A stretch of DNA of 12,818 bases. Origin: Melioribacteraceae bacterium. GTDB taxonomy: Bacteria > Bacteroidota > Ignavibacteria > Ignavibacteriales > Melioribacteraceae. The notes under the pieces were generated by a model. The model was not told where the DNA came from and did no database searches. It was given only the letters and a program-made list of their open reading frames with translations. The DNA lies in the NCBI GenBank assembly GCA_026987055.1, contig JALSNL010000227.1:1-12818 (forward strand). Direction: 5' to 3'. Position numbers and translations under genes: made by a program. This document shows, one piece after another, positions 1-7,277 of this stretch. The first letter of the stretch is position 1. Each line of letters starts with the position of its first letter.

Positions 1-1
1 T

Positions 2-760
2 TTAGCACATGCTACTTCGATTGAAGATATAAAAAATTATAAATTTCCTGACCCTTTTGCAGAAGGAAGGTTTGATAACGCTGAAGCTGCAATTGAAAAG
101 TATGGTAAAGACTATGCTATAGTTGCAGATTTGGAAACGGTTTTTTTTGAAACCTCTTGGTATTTAGTTGGTTTGGAAAAACTTCTGCTTGATATGGCAA
201 TGGGCGAAGATTACGTTCCCGTATTGTTTGATAAAGTAATGGAAGTAAACGTTGCTGTTGGCAAAAAACTAATTGAAATGGGTGCCGATATTCTTTGGGC
301 CGGAGATGATTTCGGTTCCCAAAACGGAATGCTGATTGCTCCTGAAATGTGGCGTCATTATTTTAAACCACGAATTAAAGAAATGTTTCAAGAATTTAGA
401 AGTGTAAACTCCAATGTAAAACTTGCTTGGCATAGTTGCGGTTCTATTGTTCCGATAATTCCCGACTTTATCGAAGTTGGTTTGGATATCCTAAACCCCA
501 TACAACCTTTGGCAACAGGAATGACACCCGAATATCTTAAAGGAAACTTCGGGAATGAATTATGTTTTTTCGGTGGGATAGATATTCAAGATCTTTTACC
601 AAACTCAACACCCGAAGAAATTAAAACGGAAGTAAAAAGACGCATTAACGTTCTTGGTGATAATGGCGGATACATAATTGCTCCGGCTCATAATATTCAG
701 GATGATACTTCCGTTGAAAATATTTTAGCTTTTTTTGAAGCTGCAAAAAATCCTTATTAA
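2..760 (+). CDS. URO-D superfamily protein, 3' part (5' end outside window)
   Basis: The reading frame is open from base 2 with no start codon needed, so the gene begins upstream; a TTG at 131 is internal. The visible 252 residues are the C-terminal two thirds of a uroporphyrinogen decarboxylase-fold (TIM barrel) protein. Family-like landmarks are WHSCGS (His at 431-433, Cys at 437-439), LDILNPIQP, FFGGIDIQDLLP and a closing GGYIIAPAHNIQDD segment (His at 689-691). The HxC pair resembles the zinc site of MtaA/MtbA-type methyltransferases, but the usual later Cys is absent and a His sits in that part of the protein. This is unlike HemE and fits the functionally diverse URO-D-like group found in catabolic clusters. 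It is followed 57 bp later by lutC, so co-transcription is possible. The substrate is unknown. URO-D fold membership is confident; methyltransferase activity is inference. Confidence 0.85.
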   Translation, partial: LAHATSIEDIKNYKFPDPFAEGRFDNAEAAIEKYGKDYAIVADLETVFFETSWYLVGLEKLLLDMAMGEDYVPVLFDKVMEVNVAVGKKLIEMGADILWAGDDFGSQNGMLIAPEMWRHYFKPRIKEMFQEFRSVNSNVKLAWHSCGSIVPIIPDFIEVGLDILNPIQPLATGMTPEYLKGNFGNELCFFGGIDIQDLLPNSTPEEIKTEVKRRINVLGDNGGYIIAPAHNIQDDTSVENILAFFEAAKNPY

Positions 761-817
761 TAAATTTTATACTTTACAATAGTCCATAGTAATTTCTTTT
801 AATAACTTAATCTAATT

Positions 818-1339
818 ATGATTAATAAATTTATTCAAGTAGCTCAAACAGTGGAAACAAATGTTAATGTAATTCCAGAAACGGAAGCCGCATTAAATGA
901 AATTCTAAACTCTATTATAAACGATGAAGGGAAAATAGTTTTATCAGAATTTCGGTTTACTCAAAAGAAATTACTAAATAAATTTATAAACACTAACAAT
1001 AATATAATTTCACATCCAACCGATAACGAACTTGCTAAAGCCAAATACGGAATTACCGATGCCTTTGCCGGTATTGCCGAAACCGGTTCTGTGTGTGTAT
1101 TAAACGATGATTCAATGAGCGGAAGTTACAGCCTTTTTGTAAACACTCATATTGCAATTATAAATTCAAAAGATATTGTTGCAAGACCGAGAAATATTTT
1201 TCAATCGGAACCTTACAAATCAATTGCATTAAAAAAAGATTTTGTTTTTATCAGCGGTTCAAGTGCTACTGCAGATATGGGACCTTTGGTTCGCGGAGTT
1301 CACGGTCCGGCTAAATTGCACGTTATAATTTTGGAATAA
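818..1339 (+). CDS. lutC: LutC-type lactate utilization protein (LUD domain)
   Basis: This 173-residue protein is a single LUD domain. Its C-terminal half carries the family signature: a GITDAFAGIAETGSV segment, then the ending GSSATADMGPLVRGVHGPAKLHVIILE in broken form (SATAD near residue 149, GVHGP near 160, HVIILE at the C-terminus). LutC belongs to the LutABC iron-sulfur complex that oxidises L-lactate to pyruvate in the cytoplasm. LutC proteins are usually 200-240 residues, so this is a short version with a reduced N-terminus. The ATG at 818 has no clear Shine-Dalgarno site. The LutB homologue starts 9 bp after the stop, so the two are almost certainly co-transcribed. Family assignment is strong. 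The substrate being L-lactate is inferred from homology and from the nearby rhamnulokinase. Confidence 0.88.
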   Translation: MINKFIQVAQTVETNVNVIPETEAALNEILNSIINDEGKIVLSEFRFTQKKLLNKFINTNNNIISHPTDNELAKAKYGITDAFAGIAETGSVCVLNDDSMSGSYSLFVNTHIAIINSKDIVARPRNIFQSEPYKSIALKKDFVFISGSSATADMGPLVRGVHGPAKLHVIILE

Positions 1340-1348
1340 TTTTTTATT

Positions 1349-3613
1349 ATGGAAAAAGTTAATGCCATAAAAAATATTCACCCGAGAGAAGTTGCAGATA
1401 AAAGTGTGCAAGGGAATTTGCAAAAAGCAATTGATATGTCTTTGCAAATTGAAAGCAAAGCCGTAAGAAAAAATACACAATCGTTTAACACCAACAGATA
1501 CAAAGCAAAAACTAATATAACCGATTATGAAAATCTTAAAGATGAAGTTCGTAAAATTAAAGAAGAAGCAATAAATGATTTACCAAGCTTATTATTGAGA
1601 TTGGAAAATTCAGTTAAAAAAAACGGCGGTACATTCTATTTGGCAAAAGACGCCGATGATGCAAGCAAATATATTACCGGAATTTGTAAACAACATAATG
1701 CGGAATTGGTTGTTAAAGCTAAGTCAATTACATCGGAAGAAATAAAATTAAATGACTATTTGGAAAAAGCCGGAATTGAAATTGCCGAAACCGATTTGGC
1801 GGAATTTATTTTGCAAGTTTCCGGTGAACAACCTTCACACATCGTTGCTCCGGCAATTCACCGCAGCCGGGAAAGAATATCGGAATTATTCAAGGAAAAA
1901 TTTAACTCTAAACTACCACTTGAAACAGGAGAAGATTTAACAAAATTTGCCCGCGATATTTTACGTAATAAGTTTCTAACTGCCGGTGTTGGAATAAGCG
2001 GAGCAAACGTAATAGCAGCAGATACCGGAACGTTACTGCTTGTTGAAAGCGAAGGCAATATTCGTATGGTTACACAAGCACCTTCTGTTCATATTGCTAT
2101 TGCCGGAATTGAAAAAGTAATTCCGCATAGAAAAGATTTATGGAAGTTTTTGGAATTGTTGGCACCAAGTGCAACGGGACAAAATTTAACTTCCTACACA
2201 CATATTATTAAACCTCCTTTAAATATTCCTCCTTTTTCTTTTGACGGAAGAGAAAAGAAAAAACGTGAATTTCATCTTGTGCTAATTGATAACGGCAGAA
2301 CAAAAATGCGGGACGACAATGTTTTCCGTGAAGCTCTTTACTGCATAAGATGCAGTGCTTGTATGAATGTGTGCGCAAATTTTCAAACTGTTGGCGGACA
2401 TGCTTTTGGCGGTGAAACTTATCCCGGTGGAATTGGAGGCAGTTGGGAAGCTTGGACAGGTAATTTAAACAAAGCTCAGTTTAGTGATTTGTGTACCGGT
2501 TGTTCAAGGTGTGTAACAGAATGTCCGGTTCGTATTGATATTCCTTGGCTTAACGAAAATTTAAGAAATCGATTAAACAAAAATAATCACAATAAAATTC
2601 TAACTTCAATTATCAGCGGAGTATTACCTTCTGACAAAGATGATAAAACCGCAACACTTCAAAAACAATTTTTTGCAAATTACTCAACAATTGCGAAGTG
2701 GGGAAGTAAGTTCCCGAATTTGTTTAATAAATTATCTGATACAAATATTGCAAAATCTTTTGCCGAGAAATTTTTATCTGTTGATAAACGGAGAAGATTT
2801 CCGAAGTTTACTAACGAAACCTTAGTTAAACAATTTACAAATAAAGTTTATGGTACAAATAAAACCGGAGATAGTAAAAATATTTTGCTTGTAGCGGATT
2901 TGTTTACAAATTATTCAAGACCCCAAGCAGGTATTGCTACAATTGAAGTTCTTAAGCAATTTGGTTTTAATGTTACACTCAGTAAAATCGGTAACGAAGG
3001 CAGGGATTCGCTTTCGCAAGGATTTCTTAAAACATCGAAAAAACGTGCAGTCGAAACAGCTAAGTATCTGTTGAAATATATTTATCAAGGTTACGATGTT
3101 ATTGTTATTGAACCTTCCGTATTAGCTCTTTTCAGAAAAGATTATAAACATTTTATAAGTGAAGAAATGTTTGAACGTCTAAAACTAAAATGTTTTGAAC
3201 CCTTAGAATATTTACAAAAAAATGTTAAAGAAAATAATCTTACTCTAAAAAATTATTTTAAGACTGATGAAATTAAAAACCAACCGAAAATATTTTTTCA
3301 CAGTCATTGTCAACAAAGATCAATTTATACTGAAGAACCAACTATAAAATTACTTAGTGAGCTGGGTTTTATTGTTGAAAGTTCAAATGTTGAATGCTGC
3401 GGAATGGCTGGAAGCTTTGGTTATAAAAAGCAATATTATGATTTAAGTGTAGAAGTCGGAAAAGAATTAATCGGGCAGATTGAATCATCAAAAACAAAAA
3501 ATGAAGAAATGATTGTTCTTGCAAGCGGTGTTTCGTGTCATGAGCAAATGGGTGATTTGGGAAAAACCGATACAATTCATCCTATGGAATTATTAGTTAA
3601 ATATTTAAGATAG
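1349..3613 (+). CDS. lutB: LutB-like iron-sulfur protein fused to a C-terminal CCG (LutA/FAD-oxidase-type) domain
   Basis: This 754-residue protein is much longer than normal LutB (about 470). Residues 60-310 form a LUD domain (GISGANVIAADTGTLLLVE near 214-233). Two 4Fe-4S motifs follow: C332-C335-C338-C342 and C382-C385-C388-C392-Pro. A LutB-like tail runs to about 490. Residues 510-754 are an extra cysteine-rich electron-transfer domain with HSHCQQR (C654), ECCGMAGSFG (C683, C684) and GVSCHEQ (C730). That domain looks most like the C-terminal end of GlcD/YdiJ-type FAD-linked oxidases with Fe-S domains. At EPSV (588-591) a Val sits where I recall a Cys in those enzymes. The fused domain may replace LutA, which has no separate gene here. 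The ATG at 1349 lies 9 bp after lutC. The rhamnulokinase begins 8 bp after the stop. Predicted role: oxidation of L-lactate (or a related hydroxy acid) to pyruvate. Confidence 0.85.
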   Translation: MEKVNAIKNIHPREVADKSVQGNLQKAIDMSLQIESKAVRKNTQSFNTNRYKAKTNITDYENLKDEVRKIKEEAINDLPSLLLRLENSVKKNGGTFYLAKDADDASKYITGICKQHNAELVVKAKSITSEEIKLNDYLEKAGIEIAETDLAEFILQVSGEQPSHIVAPAIHRSRERISELFKEKFNSKLPLETGEDLTKFARDILRNKFLTAGVGISGANVIAADTGTLLLVESEGNIRMVTQAPSVHIAIAGIEKVIPHRKDLWKFLELLAPSATGQNLTSYTHIIKPPLNIPPFSFDGREKKKREFHLVLIDNGRTKMRDDNVFREALYCIRCSACMNVCANFQTVGGHAFGGETYPGGIGGSWEAWTGNLNKAQFSDLCTGCSRCVTECPVRIDIPWLNENLRNRLNKNNHNKILTSIISGVLPSDKDDKTATLQKQFFANYSTIAKWGSKFPNLFNKLSDTNIAKSFAEKFLSVDKRRRFPKFTNETLVKQFTNKVYGTNKTGDSKNILLVADLFTNYSRPQAGIATIEVLKQFGFNVTLSKIGNEGRDSLSQGFLKTSKKRAVETAKYLLKYIYQGYDVIVIEPSVLALFRKDYKHFISEEMFERLKLKCFEPLEYLQKNVKENNLTLKNYFKTDEIKNQPKIFFHSHCQQRSIYTEEPTIKLLSELGFIVESSNVECCGMAGSFGYKKQYYDLSVEVGKELIGQIESSKTKNEEMIVLASGVSCHEQMGDLGKTDTIHPMELLVKYLR

Positions 3614-3621
3614 AGGGAAAG

Positions 3622-5097
3622 TTGAAATCTCATTTTATTGCTGTCGATTTTGGTGCCGGGAGCGGACGTGTTATTCTAGGTATATTGAATAACGATAAGT
3701 TAACTCTAAATGAAGTTCACCGATTTGAAAATAAAATGATTGAAAAGAACAATCATCTTTATTGGGATTTGGATTATTTGTTTAACGAACTGATTACCGG
3801 ACTAAGCAAGATTGACGAAAAGATAAAGAAAGAAATTTTAAGTATTGGTATTGATACTTGGGGTGTTGATTATGCTTTTATTGATGAAGATGGTGAAATT
3901 ATTGATAATCCTTTTGCATACAGAGATTCCAGAACCAACGGAATAATGAAGGAAGTTTTTAATATCATTCCTAAAAGAAAAATTTATGAACATACCGGAA
4001 TACAGTTTTTACAATTCAATACAATTTTTCAATTATATAGTGAACTTAAATTCAATAAAGAGCAAATAGAGAAAGCGAAATCATTTTTGTTTATGCCTGA
4101 TGTATTCAACTATTTTTTAACAGGAAAACAATTATCCGAATATACAATAGCATCAACCTCGCAATTGATAAATGCGGAAAGTAAAAATTGGGACGAAGAA
4201 ATAATTAAAGATTTACAATTGCCAATTCAAATATTCCCGCAAATTGTACAACCGGGTAAAATAATCGGTTTATTAAAAGAAGATATACAAAAGAGTACAG
4301 GTTTATCAAACGTTGATATTATTGCGGTTGGTGCACATGATACTGCAAGTGCTGTAGCTGCAGTTCCTGCAATTGAAAATAGCAATTGGGCTTATCTAAG
4401 TTCAGGTACTTGGTCTTTGCTTGGGGTTGAAGTTAAAGAACCGGTGATAAATGATATATCGTTTAACGATACTTTTACAAATGAAGGCGGCATTGAAGGA
4501 ACGATAAGATATTTGAAAAACACAATGGGTTTATGGATTTTTGAACAAACAATTAAGAGCTGGGAGAAAGTCGGTTATAAAAAAGATTACAATCAATTGT
4601 TCAAACAGGCTGCCGAAACACAACCTTTTAGATCAATAATTAATCCGGATGATATAACTTTTCTTAATCCGAACGACATGCCTGCAGCAATAAAAAATTA
4701 TTGTGAAAGAACAAATCAAAAAGTACCCGTAAGCAAAGGTGAATTTGTAAGATGTATTCTGGAAAGTCTGGCATTAAAATATAAATTCATTCTTGAAAAA
4801 ATAAATGAACAATTAAAAGAGCCTGTTAAAGTTTTACATATAATTGGCGGCGGTTCGCAAAATGAAATGCTCAATCAATTTACTGCTGATGCTACCGGTA
4901 TTAAAGTTGTTGCCGGTCCGGTAGAAGCTACGGCAATTGGAAATATTTTAATGCAGGCAATTGCAAAAAATAAAATAAAAAATCTGGCGGAAGGGAGAAA
5001 TATTGTCGGCAATTCGTTTAGGTTAAAAATATTTCAACCACTGAAAACAAAGAATTGGGAAAAAGTTTATAAAAGTGTCAAAATATTATTTGTTTAA
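3622..5097 (+). CDS. rhaB: Rhamnulokinase-type FGGY carbohydrate kinase
   Basis: This 491-residue, full-length FGGY kinase has RhaB-like signatures. These are an N-terminal phosphate loop VDFGAGSGRVI (D9), GIDTWGVDYAFID (77-88), VGAHDTASAV (D240, the expected catalytic base), the adenosine-site segments YLSSGTWSLLGVE (258-270) and IIGGGSQNEMLNQFTADATG (407-426), and a C-terminal NSFRLKIFQP. RhaB phosphorylates L-rhamnulose to L-rhamnulose-1-phosphate, which an aldolase splits into DHAP and L-lactaldehyde. The start is TTG at 3622, because no ATG or GTG precedes the phosphate loop in frame; an AGAGGG Shine-Dalgarno-like site (3612-3617) lies just upstream and overlaps the lutB stop. Tight spacing to lutB suggests one operon. 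No isomerase or aldolase is in the window, so a related ketose such as fuculose cannot be excluded as substrate. Confidence 0.86.
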   Translation: MKSHFIAVDFGAGSGRVILGILNNDKLTLNEVHRFENKMIEKNNHLYWDLDYLFNELITGLSKIDEKIKKEILSIGIDTWGVDYAFIDEDGEIIDNPFAYRDSRTNGIMKEVFNIIPKRKIYEHTGIQFLQFNTIFQLYSELKFNKEQIEKAKSFLFMPDVFNYFLTGKQLSEYTIASTSQLINAESKNWDEEIIKDLQLPIQIFPQIVQPGKIIGLLKEDIQKSTGLSNVDIIAVGAHDTASAVAAVPAIENSNWAYLSSGTWSLLGVEVKEPVINDISFNDTFTNEGGIEGTIRYLKNTMGLWIFEQTIKSWEKVGYKKDYNQLFKQAAETQPFRSIINPDDITFLNPNDMPAAIKNYCERTNQKVPVSKGEFVRCILESLALKYKFILEKINEQLKEPVKVLHIIGGGSQNEMLNQFTADATGIKVVAGPVEATAIGNILMQAIAKNKIKNLAEGRNIVGNSFRLKIFQPLKTKNWEKVYKSVKILFV

Positions 5098-5357
5098 CTT
5101 TAAAAATACAGTAATCATATTTTCAAATTCTAATTTTTATTCAAAAATAAGTAAGACATCACGAAAATTAAATGAACGAAATTTCTACTATATTCTTTCC
5201 CTTAAATAAAATTACTATACGAAGTTAAAATTTTGTCTCCGGCTAAATAAACCTTTAGAGGGTTAACTATTTCTTTAAAATTACGATAGTTAAATAATGT
5301 AACAATTACTCCAAATAAATTACATTAATATTTAAATATTATGCCTTATATGCCAGA
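5098..5357 (+). other. Intergenic region without a recognisable gene
   Basis: About 260 bp of very AT-rich sequence follow the rhamnulokinase stop. I see no convincing ORF, no tRNA, no cobalamin riboswitch conserved core and no GC-rich hairpin with a T-tract that would mark a strong terminator. A promoter for the downstream corrinoid genes probably lies here, but I cannot place it by eye. The region ends at the inverted repeat starting at 5358. Confidence 0.5.
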
Positions 5358-5454
5358 AACAAATTGGTTTTCGGATTTTCAAATAGTCCTCTCTTTACAA
5401 AAGAGAGGATTTAGGTGAGTTATAAAAATGAATCAATCCGAAAACCAATTTGTT
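5358..5454. repeat. Nested palindromic repeat element (20-bp outer arms, 10-bp inner hairpin)
   Basis: The outer arms at 5358-5377 and 5435-5454 are perfect 20-bp reverse complements (core AATTGGTTTTCGGATT). Between them is a second hairpin: TCCTCTCTTT at 5387-5396 and its exact complement at 5400-5409, with loop ACA. It is followed by ATTTAGGTGAG. The inner part resembles short dispersed palindromes I associate with Bacteroidota-like genomes, which is recall rather than a search. The right arm ends 17 bp before the ATG at 5472. There is no T-tract after either stem, so it is not a classical terminator. It could be a MITE-like or REP-like element, or a structured leader of the downstream mRNA. 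No clear target duplication is visible. Confidence 0.8.
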
Positions 5455-5471
5455 GTTAGTATATTAAAATT

Positions 5472-7004
5472 ATGGATTATAAAAAAGTAAGAATGAGTAA
5501 AGAAAAAGTAAAATTAAGAATTGAACCGCTTGGGAAAGAACTATTAGTAAATAAAGATACACCTCTAAAAGATATTGTCTTTCAATATGGAATTGAATTT
5601 CCTTGTGGTGGTGAAGGTTATTGCGGCGGGTGTAAAGTTAAACTGCTGAAAGGTGAAGTTAAAAATCCTGAAAAACATGCCGAACTAAATTACAAACTTG
5701 GACTTGAAGAAAATTACCGTCTTGCATGTAAAAGCAAAATATGCGAAGATACTGTTGTAGAAATTCCTCAATTCAATTCAATTGTTTTAACAGATAATTC
5801 CAAATATTTTTTTACACCCAAAACCGGCTATGGAATAGCAATAGATTTAGGCACAACAACCATTGTAGCTCAACTTGTTGATTTATCCAACGGTCATGTT
5901 ATTGGCGTGCAAACCGCAAGAAATCCTCAAACGCAATTTGGTTCCGATATCATGTCAAGAGTTTTACATGGAATGAATAGTCAAGGGAAAGAAGAATCTC
6001 AAAAACTTATTAGAGATGAACTGGATAATATGGTTCAAATTCTAATTAAAGAAAAAAATGTTGAAATTGAAAAAATAATTATCGTTGGTAACACGGTAAT
6101 GCATCATTTATTTTGTGGTTTTGATGTTACACCGTTGGCTAGTTATCCTTTTGAAACGGAACATAAAGAAAGTGTTGTCTTTTCTCCCGGTAATTTGGGA
6201 TGGGACTTACCTTCAAAAACTAAAATTATATTTGTCAGACCTATTGCAAGTTTTATCGGTAGTGATATACTTGCAGGTATAGTAGCTTCAGGTATGCACC
6301 AAAAGTGTAATTTTACATCTTTAATAGATTTGGGAACAAACGGAGAAATAGTTGTAGGATGTTGCGATAAAATTTTATGTGCTTCTACTGCCGCCGGTCC
6401 TGCTTTTGAAGGTGCAAATATTCAAATGGGAATGTCTGCAATGTCCGGTGCTATTGCTTCCGTTGATGTTGTTGATAATAAAATTAATTACCATGTAATC
6501 GGAAACCAAGAACCAATCGGAATATGCGGTAGCGGATTAATTGATGCTATTAAAGTTTTTATAGAGCAAGGTATAATTGATTCCGGTGGGGCAATTGTAG
6601 GAAATACTGAAAAACTGATGCTAAGTGAAAATGTTTACATTACTCAAAAAGATATTAGGGAATTTCAATTGGCAAAAGGTGCCATCGCTGCGGGACTTCA
6701 AATATTGGTAAATAAACTTAACAAAAGTATTTCCGATATTACACGTATTTTAATTGCCGGTGGGTTTGGTAATTTTATAAATACAAAAAATATAATAGAT
6801 ATTGGTATGTTAAAAGTAAGAGAAAGAAAAATTAAAAAATTCGGTAACAGTGCATTAATTGGGGCCAAAATGTTTCTTTTTTATGATGATTATTCCTTTA
6901 CCGAAATCATTAATAAAATTGAACATGTTTCTTTAGATGCCGATAAAGATTTTCAAGATATTTTTGTTGATAAAATGTTTTTTACAGAATCTGTACTTTT
7001 GTAG
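5472..7004 (+). CDS. RACo/RamA-like reductive activator of corrinoid proteins (2Fe-2S + ASKHA)
   Basis: The 510-residue protein starts with a plant-type 2Fe-2S ferredoxin domain, with cluster ligands C45, C51, C54 and C86 (PCGGEGYCGGC). It continues into the DUF4445/ASKHA ATPase region: GIAIDLGTTT (D125), GNTVMHHLFCG (206-216), SLIDLGTNGEI (D286), GICGSG (350-355) and IAGGFGNF (428-435). Such proteins use ATP to drive low-potential reduction of inactive Co(II) corrinoid to Co(I), keeping corrinoid methyltransferases working. It is compact compared with clostridial RACo of about 630 residues. The ATG at 5472 or the in-frame ATG at 5493 could be the start; neither has a good Shine-Dalgarno site. 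The likely partner is the corrinoid protein at 10645. An IS element now lies between this gene and the rest of the cluster. Family assignment is strong; the partner is inferred from context. Confidence 0.92.
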   Translation: MDYKKVRMSKEKVKLRIEPLGKELLVNKDTPLKDIVFQYGIEFPCGGEGYCGGCKVKLLKGEVKNPEKHAELNYKLGLEENYRLACKSKICEDTVVEIPQFNSIVLTDNSKYFFTPKTGYGIAIDLGTTTIVAQLVDLSNGHVIGVQTARNPQTQFGSDIMSRVLHGMNSQGKEESQKLIRDELDNMVQILIKEKNVEIEKIIIVGNTVMHHLFCGFDVTPLASYPFETEHKESVVFSPGNLGWDLPSKTKIIFVRPIASFIGSDILAGIVASGMHQKCNFTSLIDLGTNGEIVVGCCDKILCASTAAGPAFEGANIQMGMSAMSGAIASVDVVDNKINYHVIGNQEPIGICGSGLIDAIKVFIEQGIIDSGGAIVGNTEKLMLSENVYITQKDIREFQLAKGAIAAGLQILVNKLNKSISDITRILIAGGFGNFINTKNIIDIGMLKVRERKIKKFGNSALIGAKMFLFYDDYSFTEIINKIEHVSLDADKDFQDIFVDKMFFTESVLL

Positions 7005-7073
7005 CGATTGTTGATTTTATAAAAGAAAAATCATAATAATTACATTTCTTATTTAAGTTTCAAATCTAATACC

Positions 7074-7079
7074 CAAAAC
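7074..7079. repeat. Target-site duplication, left copy (CAAAAC)
   Basis: CAAAAC lies immediately outside the left terminal repeat and is repeated exactly at 8300-8305 next to the right terminal repeat. A 6-bp direct duplication fits IS481-family insertion and indicates an intact transposition product with no rearrangement since. Confidence 0.88.
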
Positions 7080-7101
7080 TGTAAAGTTTCACAAGGTTGT
7101 T
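7080..7101 (+). repeat. IS left terminal inverted repeat
   Basis: This 22-bp terminal repeat matches the reverse complement of 8278-8299 at 21 of 22 positions (A versus C at position 4). It sits directly inside the CAAAAC duplication. Confidence 0.92.
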
Positions 7102-7131
7102 GATGCTTTTCTTTTTGGTTTAGGCAAGATA

Positions 7132-7190
7132 AGAGAACTTGGGGTAACGTAAGGAGCCCGTAGGGCGACTGGAGTTACCCCAAGTTCTCT
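7132..7190. repeat. Long hairpin in the IS leader (17-bp perfect stem)
   Basis: The arms AGAGAACTTGGGGTAAC (7132-7148) and its exact reverse complement (7174-7190) enclose a 25-nt interior with its own small stem, GCCC/GGGC (7156-7159 and 7163-7166, loop GTA). It is far more GC-rich than its surroundings. A run of eight A's follows on the + strand, and no T-run follows in either direction, so it is not a standard terminator. It lies 87 bp before the transposase ATG and may limit read-through translation or transcription of the transposase from the host operon. Confidence 0.85.
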
Positions 7191-7277
7191 CGAAAAAAAA
7201 GTTGCCATGTAGAAAAAAAAGCATCCAAATGAAAACTTGTTTATTTAATTTTGCTTCAACTAAAAAGGAAATTAAAT

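Noticed and set aside
2..760. Heme-biosynthesis uroporphyrinogen decarboxylase (HemE)
   Set aside because: The WHSCGS and GGYIIAPAHNIQ segments and the catabolic neighbours fit the URO-D-like methyltransferase group, not HemE; no other heme gene is nearby.
5341..5418. Short ORF of 25 codons starting at ATG 5341
   Set aside because: It runs through the palindromic element, has no ribosome site and no recognisable domain. Its sequence is dictated by the repeat.
5348..5464. Target-site duplication flanking the nested palindrome
   Set aside because: The flanks share only short AT-rich similarity (TATA-like) and no exact direct repeat touching both arms, so mobility cannot be claimed from this copy.
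5098..5471. Possible cobalamin riboswitch before the corrinoid genes
   Set aside because: A cobalamin riboswitch would fit the context, but I found no B12-box-like conserved core; the only structure is the nested palindrome.
7132..7200. Intrinsic terminator inside the IS leader
   Set aside because: The hairpin is strong, but it is followed by A's on the + strand and there is no T-tract in the minus direction, so it does not meet the usual pattern.
7251..7277. TTG start adding nine residues to the transposase
   Set aside because: The ATG at 7278 has a well-spaced AAGGAA, and the TTG has none; that Shine-Dalgarno sequence would fall inside the longer gene.
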